This document shows, piece by piece, positions 24,399 to 34,286 of a stretch of DNA of 64,000 bases. The stretch's first letter is position 1, and every line of letters starts with the position of its first letter. Under the pieces are notes generated by a model, which did not search any database, had not been told where the DNA came from, and worked only from the letters and a program-made list of their open reading frames with translations. The position numbers and the translations under genes are program-made. This stretch comes from Sporolactobacillus laevolacticus DSM 442 (GTDB lineage Bacteria; Bacillota; Bacilli; Bacillales; Sporolactobacillaceae), in the NCBI RefSeq assembly GCF_000497245.1, contig NZ_AWTC01000004.1, forward strand, positions 157,633 through 221,632, given 5' to 3'.

Positions 24399-25376
24399 GT
24401 GCAGACTTTTATAATCATTTTAAATTGGAATGGATGGAAAGATACAAGGGAATGTGTTAAAAGCATATTATTAAATGACAACGAAAACTATCAAATCATA
24501 ATTGTGGATAATAAATCAACTGATGATTCTGTATCTCAATTGAAGCATTTTATTATGAACGAAATTGAAGGAGTTTCAATTGAAGAGTATATTGCAGACT
24601 CTGAGAGAAACTTTAAAAGAATTAATCATGAAAACTCTCCAAACAAAAAATCCATCGTGTTCATTCAGTCCTATAAAAACCTGGGCTACGCCGGAGGAAA
24701 TAATCTCGGGTTACTGTTTGCGTCCAAAAGCAACATGAATTCGGCAAAGTTGATTTTGAATAATGATACCACGGTCAATAGTGATTTTATTAGCAATGTT
24801 GAACAAACGATCTCAAAAAACATTCAAATTTCACTATTAGGATTCCCCGCTCTTGATTATAACAACCATCAATCAGTGGAAGTATATTACGTTAAGGACA
24901 GACAATTATGGGGAGTTCAGAAGGTTACAGAATTAGATGGAAAAAAGGATCAACATTTAATAGAATGTGAAAGTTTAGGTGGGCATGCGATGTTAATCAC
25001 CCCACTATCGCCAGAGCAGTTCTTACCTGAAGAGTTCTTTCTATATTGTGAAGAAAGTGAATTCTGCCAGCGGGTCAATAAAAAGGGAGGAAAAATATAT
25101 TTAAGCCTTGAAACACCGGTCTTTCATAAACACTCTGGAACGGTGGGGTTAAATTCTCCTCTACAGGTTTACTATTATAACAGGAATATACTTTATTATA
25201 TGAGAGCAAATAGACAATGGTATGTATTTTTGCTTTTCTACTTACTAAAATTAAGTAAGTCCTGTATTGTCATTCTTAAGTATTTGATAAAAGGTAATTA
25301 TATACACGCAAAGGCCTTATTAAAGGCAAACATTGATTTTATTGCCGGTAAAAGAGGGAAACAGTGGGTAAATTAA
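24399..25376 (+). CDS. Family 2 glycosyltransferase (rhamnosyltransferase-like)
   Basis: 325 residues, GT-A fold. TFIIILNWNGWKDTRECVKSI opens the nucleotide-binding half, IIIVDNKSTDDS and NLGYAGGNNLG are typical of WbbL/RfbN-type rhamnosyltransferases, and LILNNDTTVNSDF supplies the DxD-like metal site. A basic, membrane-associated C-terminal part follows. GTG 24399 is used because GAGGTATGG lies upstream; the open frame continues to 24351. Since rmlABCD lie in the same locus, dTDP-rhamnose is the likely donor. Confidence 0.82.
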   Translation: MQTFIIILNWNGWKDTRECVKSILLNDNENYQIIIVDNKSTDDSVSQLKHFIMNEIEGVSIEEYIADSERNFKRINHENSPNKKSIVFIQSYKNLGYAGGNNLGLLFASKSNMNSAKLILNNDTTVNSDFISNVEQTISKNIQISLLGFPALDYNNHQSVEVYYVKDRQLWGVQKVTELDGKKDQHLIECESLGGHAMLITPLSPEQFLPEEFFLYCEESEFCQRVNKKGGKIYLSLETPVFHKHSGTVGLNSPLQVYYYNRNILYYMRANRQWYVFLLFYLLKLSKSCIVILKYLIKGNYIHAKALLKANIDFIAGKRGKQWVN

Positions 25377-25424
25377 TCAAGGTATACTGTGAGGTAAAAA
25401 AATTCATTATGTTGGAGGGCTAAA

Positions 25425-26741
25425 ATGCTAAAAATAAGAAAGATGCTAACCATAGCGAACTTGAAACAATTTAATGCTGTACTTCTTTTGGCTATGCTTC
25501 TGCTAACATTAATTACAGCATTGCTACCTCAAATACAGATTGCTCTTTTTAACAAGAACGTATTAATACCCAATATTTCGATAAAGGCTATGATTCTTCT
25601 CCTAATTGCTCTTTCCTTCTTATGGATTTGTGGGTCAAAAAACAGAGAGTACATAAAAGATAACAAATCTGTGTTTGGATTATTTATACTTTATTTTATA
25701 TATATAGCATGTGTTAGCGTATTGTTTGTAAGGTTTGGTTTGTCGTCAGGATTCGTTGTATTTAGTATGAATTCATATTACTTTTTTTTACTTATTATTC
25801 CATTTGTGCTTTTGATGAATGTAAATGTTTCAAGTGTTAAAATCATGTGGATCTTTCTCGCGTTCGCTATTCCATTATCTATGATAGGGATTGTGCAACA
25901 CTTGACGAATCAACCGCTCTTACCACTTGCATCTGCTGATGGACAATTTTCAATTAATTCGTGGCAATTCGGAAATCATGTGCGTGCTTTTTCATTATTT
26001 GATTCTGGTCTGGACTTCGGACATTACCTAAGTATATGTGCTGCCTTTGTAGTATCCATGATTACGATAAAGCGGAAAAAAATGATTACTATGAATAGCA
26101 TCATGCTTATCTTATTTTCGATCACCATATACACAACATTGACAAGAAATATTTATATTGAATATCTGTTTTCAATTATCTGTGTTTTAATTGTTTATCT
26201 ATTTATTAATAAGAAGTATTTGGCTGTGCTGCCAATAGTATTGTATCTGTTTGGGTTATTGATAAATAATATTGCACCATTGATGGCAAAAATTTATCAT
26301 CAGCATAGCATTTTTAACTTGGAGACGTATATAACGAGGCAAAATGAATGGATTACAGTAAGAAATGTCTGGCTAGGTCAAGGTTATATAAAAGCTCTAT
26401 TTGGAACCGGGTTCATTCAAAGTGACAAGTATGAATTGACGCGAAATTTGCTTATTGATAATTCAGTATTAGCTGTTGGTCTTCACACAGGAATTGTGGG
26501 TTTAATATTCTATCTCTTAATTATGTGGCTCTGCTGGATGTATTGCGTGAAGGTTACCACGTCTAAACAGAATGTGTTTAACATCGCCTTAACGGGATTT
26601 TTCTCGACATGGGCTTTAACGGGGATTTTTAATATTAACTTTTCTACTTATGCAGTTGTATTTATTCTGTTCTTGCTAGGAAATTCAGAGCGAATGAAAT
26701 TTATAGATAAAAACCAATATATTTTATGGAAAAACGAGTGA
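25425..26741 (+). CDS. O-antigen ligase/polymerase-like membrane protein (Wzy candidate)
   Basis: 438 residues with about ten to twelve membrane segments. A large outside loop between the last helices (about residues 285-345) contains TRQNEWITVRNVWLGQGYIKALFGTGF, in the style of the Wzy_C/O-antigen ligase family. In Wzx/Wzy systems this protein joins repeat units on the outer face of the membrane. It lies between glycosyltransferase genes and upstream of the flippase gene, which supports a polymerase role. G+C is visibly lower than in the metabolic island. Confidence 0.75.
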   Translation: MLKIRKMLTIANLKQFNAVLLLAMLLLTLITALLPQIQIALFNKNVLIPNISIKAMILLLIALSFLWICGSKNREYIKDNKSVFGLFILYFIYIACVSVLFVRFGLSSGFVVFSMNSYYFFLLIIPFVLLMNVNVSSVKIMWIFLAFAIPLSMIGIVQHLTNQPLLPLASADGQFSINSWQFGNHVRAFSLFDSGLDFGHYLSICAAFVVSMITIKRKKMITMNSIMLILFSITIYTTLTRNIYIEYLFSIICVLIVYLFINKKYLAVLPIVLYLFGLLINNIAPLMAKIYHQHSIFNLETYITRQNEWITVRNVWLGQGYIKALFGTGFIQSDKYELTRNLLIDNSVLAVGLHTGIVGLIFYLLIMWLCWMYCVKVTTSKQNVFNIALTGFFSTWALTGIFNINFSTYAVVFILFLLGNSERMKFIDKNQYILWKNE

Positions 26742-26786
26742 AAACTTTGACTAGTAGCAGTACTCATGCCGATGGAGGTATAACAA

Positions 26787-27869
26787 ATGCGAAAAAATAT
26801 TACCATTGATACAAGAATGATCCATGCCTCAGGCATCGGCACTTACATAATTAATGTGGTCCCGAGACTTATTCAACAAATGAGTGATTGTGATTTCTAT
26901 TTATTAGGCAATACAGATGACTTACATGATTTAGGAAGAGAAATTAATGTACATGTGATTGAATGTTCAGCAAATATCTACTCGGTCAAAGAGCAAATTG
27001 AATTGATTAAAAAGATTCCTAAAGAAACGGATTTATTTTGGGCTCCCCATTATAATATACCTGTAAGGTATAAAGGTAATCTGCTCGTTACCGTACATGA
27101 TGTATTTCATCTAGCAATGAAACAATTTGTTAAGGGTATTTCAAAGAGAGTATATGCGAAATGCATGTTTGATATGGTAAAAAAACATGCAGATCAGGTG
27201 ATCACTGTTTCAGAATTTACTAGGTCCGAACTAATTAAATATGTGGGATGCTCAGACAAAAAGATAAGTGTGGTTTATAATGGTGTCGATGCTTCTTGGT
27301 TTAACGAAGTGAGTCAAGAGAGAGTCATAAATCATCCTTATATCTTGTATGTGGGTAATGTAAAACCACATAAAAATCTCATTAATCTTATTAGGGCTTT
27401 TAATCAGGTGAAAGAAAAATTTCCTTATGATTTGGTCATCGTTGGGAAAAAAGATGGATTTATCACAAATGATGATGAACTTAATTCTTTCTTTGAGACG
27501 AGTGAGCGAATTCAATTTACGGGTTTTGTTGATGACGATGAGTTAAAAAAATTGGTGCATCAAGCAGAATTCTCGGTTTTTCCATCACTGTATGAAGGAT
27601 TTGGATTGCCGCCACTCGAAGCAATGGCGAGTGGCACTGCGGTTGCAGTTTCGAATATCCCGGTTCTAAAAGAAATTTGCGGCGATGCTGTAGTGTACTT
27701 TGACCCTAAGGATCATCAGGATATTGCAGAGACGATCTGTAAGATGGAGAATAAAGAAATCAGAAATGAACTAATAGATAAGGGAAACCAAAAAGCAAAA
27801 CAATTTACATGGGAACATTGTGCGGACAGTACTGAGAAAATAATTCGTAATATGTTAAGCAGTAATTAA
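26787..27869 (+). CDS. Family 4 glycosyltransferase
   Basis: 360 residues, GT-B fold. The N-terminal domain opens ITIDTRMIHASGIGTYI. The C-terminal donor domain has ILYVGNVKPHKNLINLIRAF (about residues 188-207) and the retaining-GT4 motif PSLYEGFGLPPLEAMASGTAVAVSN (about residues 269-293) with both catalytic Glu. It transfers a sugar (often mannose or glucose) to the growing lipid-linked unit. Ribosome site GGAGG; 45 bases after the polymerase gene. Confidence 0.88.
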   Translation: MRKNITIDTRMIHASGIGTYIINVVPRLIQQMSDCDFYLLGNTDDLHDLGREINVHVIECSANIYSVKEQIELIKKIPKETDLFWAPHYNIPVRYKGNLLVTVHDVFHLAMKQFVKGISKRVYAKCMFDMVKKHADQVITVSEFTRSELIKYVGCSDKKISVVYNGVDASWFNEVSQERVINHPYILYVGNVKPHKNLINLIRAFNQVKEKFPYDLVIVGKKDGFITNDDELNSFFETSERIQFTGFVDDDELKKLVHQAEFSVFPSLYEGFGLPPLEAMASGTAVAVSNIPVLKEICGDAVVYFDPKDHQDIAETICKMENKEIRNELIDKGNQKAKQFTWEHCADSTEKIIRNMLSSN

Positions 27870-27912
27870 TGATAATTATTCACGAAAAAAGTTAAGATGG
27901 TAGGTTGTTAAA

Positions 27913-29043
27913 ATGAAAATAGCAATTGTACATGAATGGTTTGTTTCACATGCAGGCTCAGAGAAAGTTGTTGAACAGATTTTAAAGATATTTCCAGAAG
28001 CCGATCTATTCAGTGTCGTAGACTTTCTACCTGCTGAAAAACGTGGTTTTATTTTAAATAAACAGGTGACAACAACTTTTATTCAAAAGCTTCCTTTTGC
28101 AAAGAAAAAGTATCGTAATTACTTACCACTGATGCCAGTAGCAATTGAGCAGCTAGATTTATCTGCCTACGATATAATCATTTCAAGTTCACATGCTGTG
28201 GCTAAAGGAATTATTACGGGTCCTGATCAGCTACATATTTCATATATACACTCACCTATAAGATATGCATGGGATCTGCAGCATCAATACCTACGTGAAT
28301 CTGGGTTGTCAAAGGGACTAAAAAGCTGTTTAGTCAGATATATGTTGCACAAAATTCGCATGTGGGATTATCGAACGGCTAATGGTGTGGATTATTTTAT
28401 TGCAAATTCTAAGTTCATTAGCAAAAGAATATGGAAAGTGTACCGTAGAGAGAGCGAAGTAATCTATCCACCGGTTGATGTAGACAGCTTTACATATCAT
28501 GAAAACAAAAACGATTATTATGTTACGGCTTCTCGGATGGTTCCTTATAAGAAAATTGATTTGATTGTCGAAGCATTCTCAAAAATGCCAGATAAGAAAT
28601 TAATCGTTATTGGGGATGGACCAGATTTCAAGAAGATTGAAAAGATAGCTGGCCCAAATGTAAAATTATTGGGTTATCAAAATTTTGAGATACTGAAGAA
28701 GTATATGCAAAGTGCAAAAGCATTTGTTTTTGCTGCTGAAGAAGATTTTGGAATTGTTCCGGTAGAAGCCCAAGCATGTGGCACCCCAGTAGTCGCGTTT
28801 GGCAAGGGTGGAGCCCTAGAAACTGTACGAGGATTGGATGAAAGTAATCCTACAGGTGTATTTTTTCAAGAACAAACTGTAGATTCAATAAAACATGCAA
28901 TTCATCAACTAGAAGCGAATTATCAAAAGTTTAAACCGCAAAACTGTAGATCAAACTCGGAGAAATTTGCGACTGAAATGTTTATTAACCATTTCAGGGA
29001 TTTTGTTAATGAAAAAAGATCTGAATCTTTAAGCAAGAACTGA
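27913..29043 (+). CDS. Family 4 glycosyltransferase (WbaZ/mannosyltransferase-like)
   Basis: 376 residues. KIAIVHEWFVSHAGSEKVVEQIL at the N-terminus and SYIHSPIRYAWDLQHQYL are characteristic of WbaZ-like mannosyltransferases. The donor domain has VTASRMVPYKKIDLIVEAF and the EX7E region EEDFGIVPVEAQACGTPVVAFG. Cytosolic, membrane-associated. It follows the other GT4 gene by 43 bases in the same operon. Confidence 0.87.
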   Translation: MKIAIVHEWFVSHAGSEKVVEQILKIFPEADLFSVVDFLPAEKRGFILNKQVTTTFIQKLPFAKKKYRNYLPLMPVAIEQLDLSAYDIIISSSHAVAKGIITGPDQLHISYIHSPIRYAWDLQHQYLRESGLSKGLKSCLVRYMLHKIRMWDYRTANGVDYFIANSKFISKRIWKVYRRESEVIYPPVDVDSFTYHENKNDYYVTASRMVPYKKIDLIVEAFSKMPDKKLIVIGDGPDFKKIEKIAGPNVKLLGYQNFEILKKYMQSAKAFVFAAEEDFGIVPVEAQACGTPVVAFGKGGALETVRGLDESNPTGVFFQEQTVDSIKHAIHQLEANYQKFKPQNCRSNSEKFATEMFINHFRDFVNEKRSESLSKN

Positions 29044-29080
29044 AACGCAATAATTTAAGTAAATGGTCTGGAGTTTTTTT

Positions 29081-30517
29081 ATGAAATTAGCGAATAAATC
29101 ACACTCTTTTATTTACAACTTATTTTATGCTTTTGCTGCACAAGCTATCTCTTTATTTGTGAGTTTTTTGATGTCCCTAATTGTTCCGAAGCTTTTAGGG
29201 ATAACGGAATTTGGCTACTGGCAGTTGTTTATATTTTATAGTGGTTATGTGGGCTTCTTTCATTTTGGTTTAAATGATGGCGTTTATTTAAAGTATGGGG
29301 GCAATTCATATAAAGACTTAGACAATAAGCTTCTAGGATCTCAATTTTGGGCATCCATGTTATTGCAAACAGTGATTGCTGTCGGAGTGATCATGTATGC
29401 GTTCATTTACACGAATAATGATGCTCGTATATTTGTTCTCATTTCTGCCGCTGTTTGTTTAATCCTTGTGAATGCTAGTGGATTTATTGGGTATATTTTC
29501 CAAGCGGTTAACTTAACTCGGATCTATTCACTTTCTGTGATCATTGATAAAGTTTTTTTTATAGCGGCTGTATTCATTCTGCTTTTCATAAGAGAAACGG
29601 ATTTTAGACCTTTTGTTTTATTGTATCTTCTGAGCAAGTTTGCTTCATTAATTTACTGTATTTATAAAGGAAAAGAAATTATATTTGTACATATACAGAA
29701 TTTAAAAACCACATTCGTTGAAATTAGTAAAAATATAGCCATCGGAATTAATTTAATGGCAGCTAATATTGCAAGTATGTTAATACTCGGAGCAGGACAA
29801 TTATTTATTGATCAGCGCTGGGGAATAAATGCATTTGGAAAGATTTCATTTTCCCTTTCTCTAACGAATTTGTTTTTAGTTTTTCTTGCTCAATTCAGCA
29901 TGGTGCTCTTTCCTGCTTTGCGACAATCCGGTTCCGACAATCTAAATCATCTTTATCAAAAAATACGAAGTAATTTTGCACTTATCTTTTTGGCAATCCC
30001 ATTGTTTTATTTTCCAATGACATATGTTTTAATATTGTGGTTACCACAATATCTGGAAAGTTTACGTTACATGATCTTTCTGCTTCCACTTTGTATTTTT
30101 GAAGGGAAGATGCAGGTTTTGTGTAACACATACCTTAAAGTTTTGCGGAAAGAAAGGGTATTGCTAGGGGTAAATTTAATCGCAATGCTAATTAGCTTTG
30201 CGTTAATTTGGATAAGTGTTTATGTTATTCAGAGCATTGTTGCTGTAGTTGTATCAATGGTGTTTTCAGTGATTGTAAGAAGCATTATTGCAGAAAATTA
30301 TCTCTCAAAACTCATGAATATTTCTACATTGAAATTTCTCGTTCAGGAAATTAGCCTTTCGTTAATATTTATGGTTGCAACTTGGTTCTTGCCATCATTT
30401 ATGGCGTTTATCATTTATTTACTTGCCTATATTGTTTATCTATTCATTAATAAAAGTCTAATAAAAGAATTTGGCTCGACTTTATCAAGAAAAATCAGAA
30501 TTCGAAAACAGCATTAA
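29081..30517 (+). CDS. Polysaccharide flippase (Wzx/MATE-like)
   Basis: 478 residues, about 12-14 membrane segments. The N-terminus reads [42 protein letters not shown], a standard opening for the polysaccharide export family. It would flip lipid-linked repeat units across the membrane to the Wzy-like polymerase at 25425. ATG 29081 is favoured by TCTGGAG seven bases upstream; ATG 29063 lacks a ribosome site. Confidence 0.88.
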   Translation: MKLANKSHSFIYNLFYAFAAQAISLFVSFLMSLIVPKLLGITEFGYWQLFIFYSGYVGFFHFGLNDGVYLKYGGNSYKDLDNKLLGSQFWASMLLQTVIAVGVIMYAFIYTNNDARIFVLISAAVCLILVNASGFIGYIFQAVNLTRIYSLSVIIDKVFFIAAVFILLFIRETDFRPFVLLYLLSKFASLIYCIYKGKEIIFVHIQNLKTTFVEISKNIAIGINLMAANIASMLILGAGQLFIDQRWGINAFGKISFSLSLTNLFLVFLAQFSMVLFPALRQSGSDNLNHLYQKIRSNFALIFLAIPLFYFPMTYVLILWLPQYLESLRYMIFLLPLCIFEGKMQVLCNTYLKVLRKERVLLGVNLIAMLISFALIWISVYVIQSIVAVVVSMVFSVIVRSIIAENYLSKLMNISTLKFLVQEISLSLIFMVATWFLPSFMAFIIYLLAYIVYLFINKSLIKEFGSTLSRKIRIRKQH

Positions 30518-30537
30518 TTTACGAGAGGGTGAACATT

Positions 30538-31404
30538 TTGAAAGGAATAATTTTGGCAGGTGGAAGCGGAACGCGTCTTTATCCGATTACCAGATCAATA
30601 TCAAAACAACTGGTGCCAATTTATGATAAGCCAATGATTTACTATCCATTATCAGTCTTAATGCTGGCAGGGATTAAAGATATTTTGATTATATCAACGT
30701 CAAAGGACACGCCAAGATTTCAGGAACTGCTTGGTGATGGATCAGATTGGGGCATTCATTTAGAATACACGGTTCAACCAAGTCCTGATGGCTTAGCACA
30801 GGCTTTTATTTTAGGAGAAGATTTTATTGGCAATGATAGTGTTGCACTTATTTTAGGTGATAACATTTTTTATGGTCATGGATTCACTAAGATTCTTGAA
30901 AAAGCAGCCTCTCAAGAAACGGGTGCAACTGTGTTTGGCTATAATGTCAAAGATCCGGAACGATTTGGAGTCGTAGCTTTTGATGAAACTGGTAAAGTGA
31001 CTTCAATTGAAGAAAAACCGAAGGTGCCCAAATCAACTTATGCCGTGACAGGCCTCTACTTCTATGACAACCAAGTTATCGATATTGCAAAAGATATTAA
31101 ACCTTCTGCTCGCGGTGAACTCGAAATCACGTCAGTAAATGGGGCTTACTTAAAGAAGGGAACATTGAATGTTGAGTTGCTTGGCCGCGGCTTTGCATGG
31201 CTGGATACGGGAACGCATGAGTCATTGCTTGATGCTTCACTATTTATTCAAACCGTTGAAAAGAGACAGAGTCTTAAGGTTGCGTGTCTCGAAGAAATTG
31301 CCTTTCGAAAAAGATATATTGACGCAGAAAAATTGTATGAATTGGCGCAACCATTAAAGAAAAATGGCTATGGCCAATATTTGCTTGGACTACTAAAAGA
31401 TTGA
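30538..31404 (+). CDS. rmlA: Glucose-1-phosphate thymidylyltransferase RmlA
   Basis: 288 residues. [44 protein letters not shown] is the full RmlA signature. [23 protein letters not shown] and [16 protein letters not shown] follow. It makes dTDP-glucose from dTTP and glucose-1-phosphate, step one of dTDP-L-rhamnose synthesis. TTG 30538 is chosen because GAGAGGGTG is 7 bases upstream and the family starts at [12 protein letters not shown] 30529 is the alternative. Confidence 0.95.
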   Translation: MKGIILAGGSGTRLYPITRSISKQLVPIYDKPMIYYPLSVLMLAGIKDILIISTSKDTPRFQELLGDGSDWGIHLEYTVQPSPDGLAQAFILGEDFIGNDSVALILGDNIFYGHGFTKILEKAASQETGATVFGYNVKDPERFGVVAFDETGKVTSIEEKPKVPKSTYAVTGLYFYDNQVIDIAKDIKPSARGELEITSVNGAYLKKGTLNVELLGRGFAWLDTGTHESLLDASLFIQTVEKRQSLKVACLEEIAFRKRYIDAEKLYELAQPLKKNGYGQYLLGLLKD

Positions 31405-31431
31405 TTATAAAAATATTGGTAGGTGTAAAAA

Positions 31432-32004
31432 TTGGCAAAGATTAAAGTTACCGACACTTTTTTAAAAGGTGTCAAGATTATCGAACCAAAAGCTTTTGGC
31501 GATAACCGTGGCTATTTTATGGAGAGCTTCAATGCGGAGGAATTGGCAGAATATGGAATACATACAAAGTTTATTCAAGACAATCAATCGCTGTCGAGTG
31601 AACCGGGAATCATTCGCGGTCTGCATTATCAGTTGAATCCGAAGTGTCAAACAAAGCTACTTCGCGCATTGACGGGTGCCATCCTTGACGTGGTCGTAGA
31701 TATTCGCAAGGGATCTCCAACATTTGGTCAATGGGGAGGATTTATACTCAGTGAATATAACAAACGTCAATTGCTGATTCCTAAGGGGTTTGCACATGGG
31801 TTCTGCACATTGACGCCGAATGTCAATATTTTCTACAAAGTGGATGAATATTATGCACCGGAGTATGATCGCGGTATTATGTGGAATGATCCAGCAATCG
31901 GCATTGATTGGCCGGTGAGCGATCCGATTCTCTCGGAGAAGGACAAGCATCATCCTTTACTAAATGATGCGGAAATCAATTTTGAAGTGGGGGTCGATGA
32001 CTAA
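31432..32004 (+). CDS. rmlC: dTDP-4-dehydrorhamnose 3,5-epimerase RmlC
   Basis: 190 residues, cupin fold. GDNRGYFMESFNAEEL, QDNQSLSSEPGIIRGLHYQ (catalytic His in RGLHYQ) and PKGFAHGFCTLTPNVNIFYKVDEYYAPEYDRGIMWNDP are conserved. The TTG start follows AGGTG. The gene order rmlA-rmlC-rmlB-rmlD is common in Firmicutes, and the stop overlaps the rmlB start. Confidence 0.95.
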   Translation: MAKIKVTDTFLKGVKIIEPKAFGDNRGYFMESFNAEELAEYGIHTKFIQDNQSLSSEPGIIRGLHYQLNPKCQTKLLRALTGAILDVVVDIRKGSPTFGQWGGFILSEYNKRQLLIPKGFAHGFCTLTPNVNIFYKVDEYYAPEYDRGIMWNDPAIGIDWPVSDPILSEKDKHHPLLNDAEINFEVGVDD

Positions 32005-33026
32005 TGAAACTGCTTGTTACTGGCGGTGCCGGATTTATCGGCAGTAATTTTGTTCATCATATGATTAAATTTCATCCTGAAGATACCGTTGTCAATTATG
32101 ACTTATTGACTTATGCAGGTAACCTTGAAAATTTGAAGGATGTAGAGAATCATCCAAATTACCACTTTGTCCGTGGCAATATCTGTAATCGTGAACTTAT
32201 CGAATATGTTATTGATCAATTTGACATTGATACGGTAGTGAACTTTGCGGCTGAGTCTCATGTTGACCGTAGTATTACGGAACCAGATATCTTTGTGAAG
32301 TCTAATGTACTTGGAACGCAAACGCTTCTTGATGTTGCAAAAAGCAAGAAAATTAATAAATACCTCCAAATTTCAACGGATGAAGTATATGGCACACTTG
32401 GTCCTGATGGTTATTTTACTGAAACAACACCTCTAGCACCAAATAGCCCATACTCTGCGAGCAAAGCCTCAGCTGACTTAATGGTGCGTGCTTATTATGA
32501 AACCTTTGGTATGAATGTAAATATTACACGTTGCTCGAACAACTACGGCCCATATCATTTTCCAGAAAAGTTGATCCCATTAGTTGTTACCAATGCTTTG
32601 GAAGGTAAGGAGTTGCCTGTCTACGGTGATGGCAAGAATATTCGTGACTGGCTTTATGTCGAAGATCACTGTGCTGCTATTGATCTTGTGCTCCATAAAG
32701 GCAAACCTGGAGAAATCTATAACGTTGGTGGCCACAATGAAAAGTGTAACATCGACATCGTTGAACTTATTGTTGATACATTGGGCAAATCACGTGACCT
32801 GATTAAACATGTATCAGACCGTCTTGGTCACGATCGTCGTTATGCGATCGATCCAACAAAAATAGAGACTGAACTCGGATGGAAACCGCAGTATAACTTC
32901 GATTCCGGTATTAAAGAAACGATTCAATGGTATCTTGATCATGAAGACTGGTGGCGTAAGATTAAGTCCGGCGAATACATGGACTACTACAAGAAACAAT
33001 ACGGAGCGAAGAGCTATGTCAAATAA
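32004..33026 (+). CDS. rmlB: dTDP-glucose 4,6-dehydratase RmlB
   Basis: 340 residues, extended SDR. The NAD-binding motif is TGGAGFIGSNFVHH (residues 6-19), NFAAESHVDRSI follows, and the catalytic TDEVYGTL plus YSASKASAD (Tyr-x3-Lys) are present. It converts dTDP-glucose to the 4-keto-6-deoxy sugar. It overlaps rmlC by one base and rmlD by eleven. Confidence 0.96.
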   Translation: MKLLVTGGAGFIGSNFVHHMIKFHPEDTVVNYDLLTYAGNLENLKDVENHPNYHFVRGNICNRELIEYVIDQFDIDTVVNFAAESHVDRSITEPDIFVKSNVLGTQTLLDVAKSKKINKYLQISTDEVYGTLGPDGYFTETTPLAPNSPYSASKASADLMVRAYYETFGMNVNITRCSNNYGPYHFPEKLIPLVVTNALEGKELPVYGDGKNIRDWLYVEDHCAAIDLVLHKGKPGEIYNVGGHNEKCNIDIVELIVDTLGKSRDLIKHVSDRLGHDRRYAIDPTKIETELGWKPQYNFDSGIKETIQWYLDHEDWWRKIKSGEYMDYYKKQYGAKSYVK

Positions 33027-33861
33027 GATCCTTGTTACCGGTGGTCATGGGCAACTAGGTACTGAATTAACGCTAATGCTCCAAGAAAAAGGATTTGAAA
33101 CCTACGGGCTTGGTCATCAAGAATTGGACATTACTGATCTGGATCATGTTCGTAAAGTATTTCGTGAGATAAAGCCGGATGTTGTTTGTCACACAGCTGC
33201 TTACACAGCAGTAGATAAAGCTGAGTCCGATCGGGACGGTGCTTTTTTGATCAATGCCTATGGCACCCGTAATGTGGCGATTGCTGCTGAAGAAATTGAT
33301 GCAAAGCTCGTCTATGTGAGTACAGATTATGTGTTCAATGGCGAGAAAGAGGGGGCTTACAGCGAGTTTGATACTCCGTCACCTCTTGGTGTTTATGGCC
33401 AATCGAAGTACGCAGGTGAGCAATTTATTCATGATTTCCATTCGAAGTTCTTTATTACGAGAACTTCCTGGGTGTTTGGTCAGTACGGTGGCAACTTTGT
33501 GAAAACGATGTTGAATTTAGCTGAAAACAATGACCAAATTAAGGTCGTTAATGATCAAAGAGGCTGCCCAACTTATACTGAGGACCTTGCAGAGAAGATC
33601 ATAGAGATCTTTCAAACCAATAAATATGGGGTCTATCATCTTTCAAACTCAGGAAGCTGTACGTGGTATAAATTTGCGAAAGAGATCTTTAAACTTAGAG
33701 GAATTAACGTTAAGGTGGTTCCATGTACAACCGAAGAATTTCCACGGCCAGCGAAGCGCCCCAAGAATTCAGAGTTTGAACATATGGCGCTGAAATTAAA
33801 TGCGTTTCAAGAGTTGAGAAATTGGCGGGAAGCATTAGAAAGTTTATTAAATAAAGTTTAA
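33016..33861 (+). CDS. rmlD: dTDP-4-dehydrorhamnose reductase RmlD
   Basis: 281 residues, SDR fold. VTGGHGQLGTELTLML is the cofactor loop, CHTAAYTAVDKAESD and the YGQSKYAGEQF catalytic Tyr/Lys are standard, and TRTSWVFGQYGGNFVKTML is the family motif. It completes dTDP-L-rhamnose. ATG 33016 lies inside the rmlB end with GGAGCGAAGAG upstream; an open frame to 32935 is overlap only. Confidence 0.94.
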   Translation: MSNKILVTGGHGQLGTELTLMLQEKGFETYGLGHQELDITDLDHVRKVFREIKPDVVCHTAAYTAVDKAESDRDGAFLINAYGTRNVAIAAEEIDAKLVYVSTDYVFNGEKEGAYSEFDTPSPLGVYGQSKYAGEQFIHDFHSKFFITRTSWVFGQYGGNFVKTMLNLAENNDQIKVVNDQRGCPTYTEDLAEKIIEIFQTNKYGVYHLSNSGSCTWYKFAKEIFKLRGINVKVVPCTTEEFPRPAKRPKNSEFEHMALKLNAFQELRNWREALESLLNKV

Positions 33862-34286
33862 GTTTAGTACTCCAAATGTAAAGGACACTTAACCTAGGGT
33901 GGCGTTTATAAAAAAAATTCCATTTTTTATTTATTATGATATTGCTTTTTTCCTAATATTGATGATTATTCGCGGTTCAGCGAGTCTGCAAATTATGCAT
34001 TGGATGGATGTCCATATTTATGGCTGACTCCATCTAGATATTATTCCAAAGATTACTATAAAGGTAGATTTTTCTATTATTAACAAAAGGTGAATATGGT
34101 GCTGCACATAAAGATTTCTTTCAAGGGAGCTATAGAGATTATTGAACAAATAATATATAGTTTTTAAGAATAACTACAATAAGTTTAACAATTGAAATTA
34201 TACAAGAATAATTAATTTGAATTGCTTCAAAATGTGCATTTTACCTTGATAATAATATCATTATTAAATAAAGGATGATTATATTA
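33862..34286. other. AT-rich gap with possible decayed coding sequence
   Basis: About 420 bases after rmlD. One frame around 33935-34025 reads YDIAFFLILMIIRGSASLQ before a stop, as if left from a membrane protein. No complete ORF or known motif survives. The AAGG ribosome site for the next gene is at 34271-34274. Confidence 0.4.
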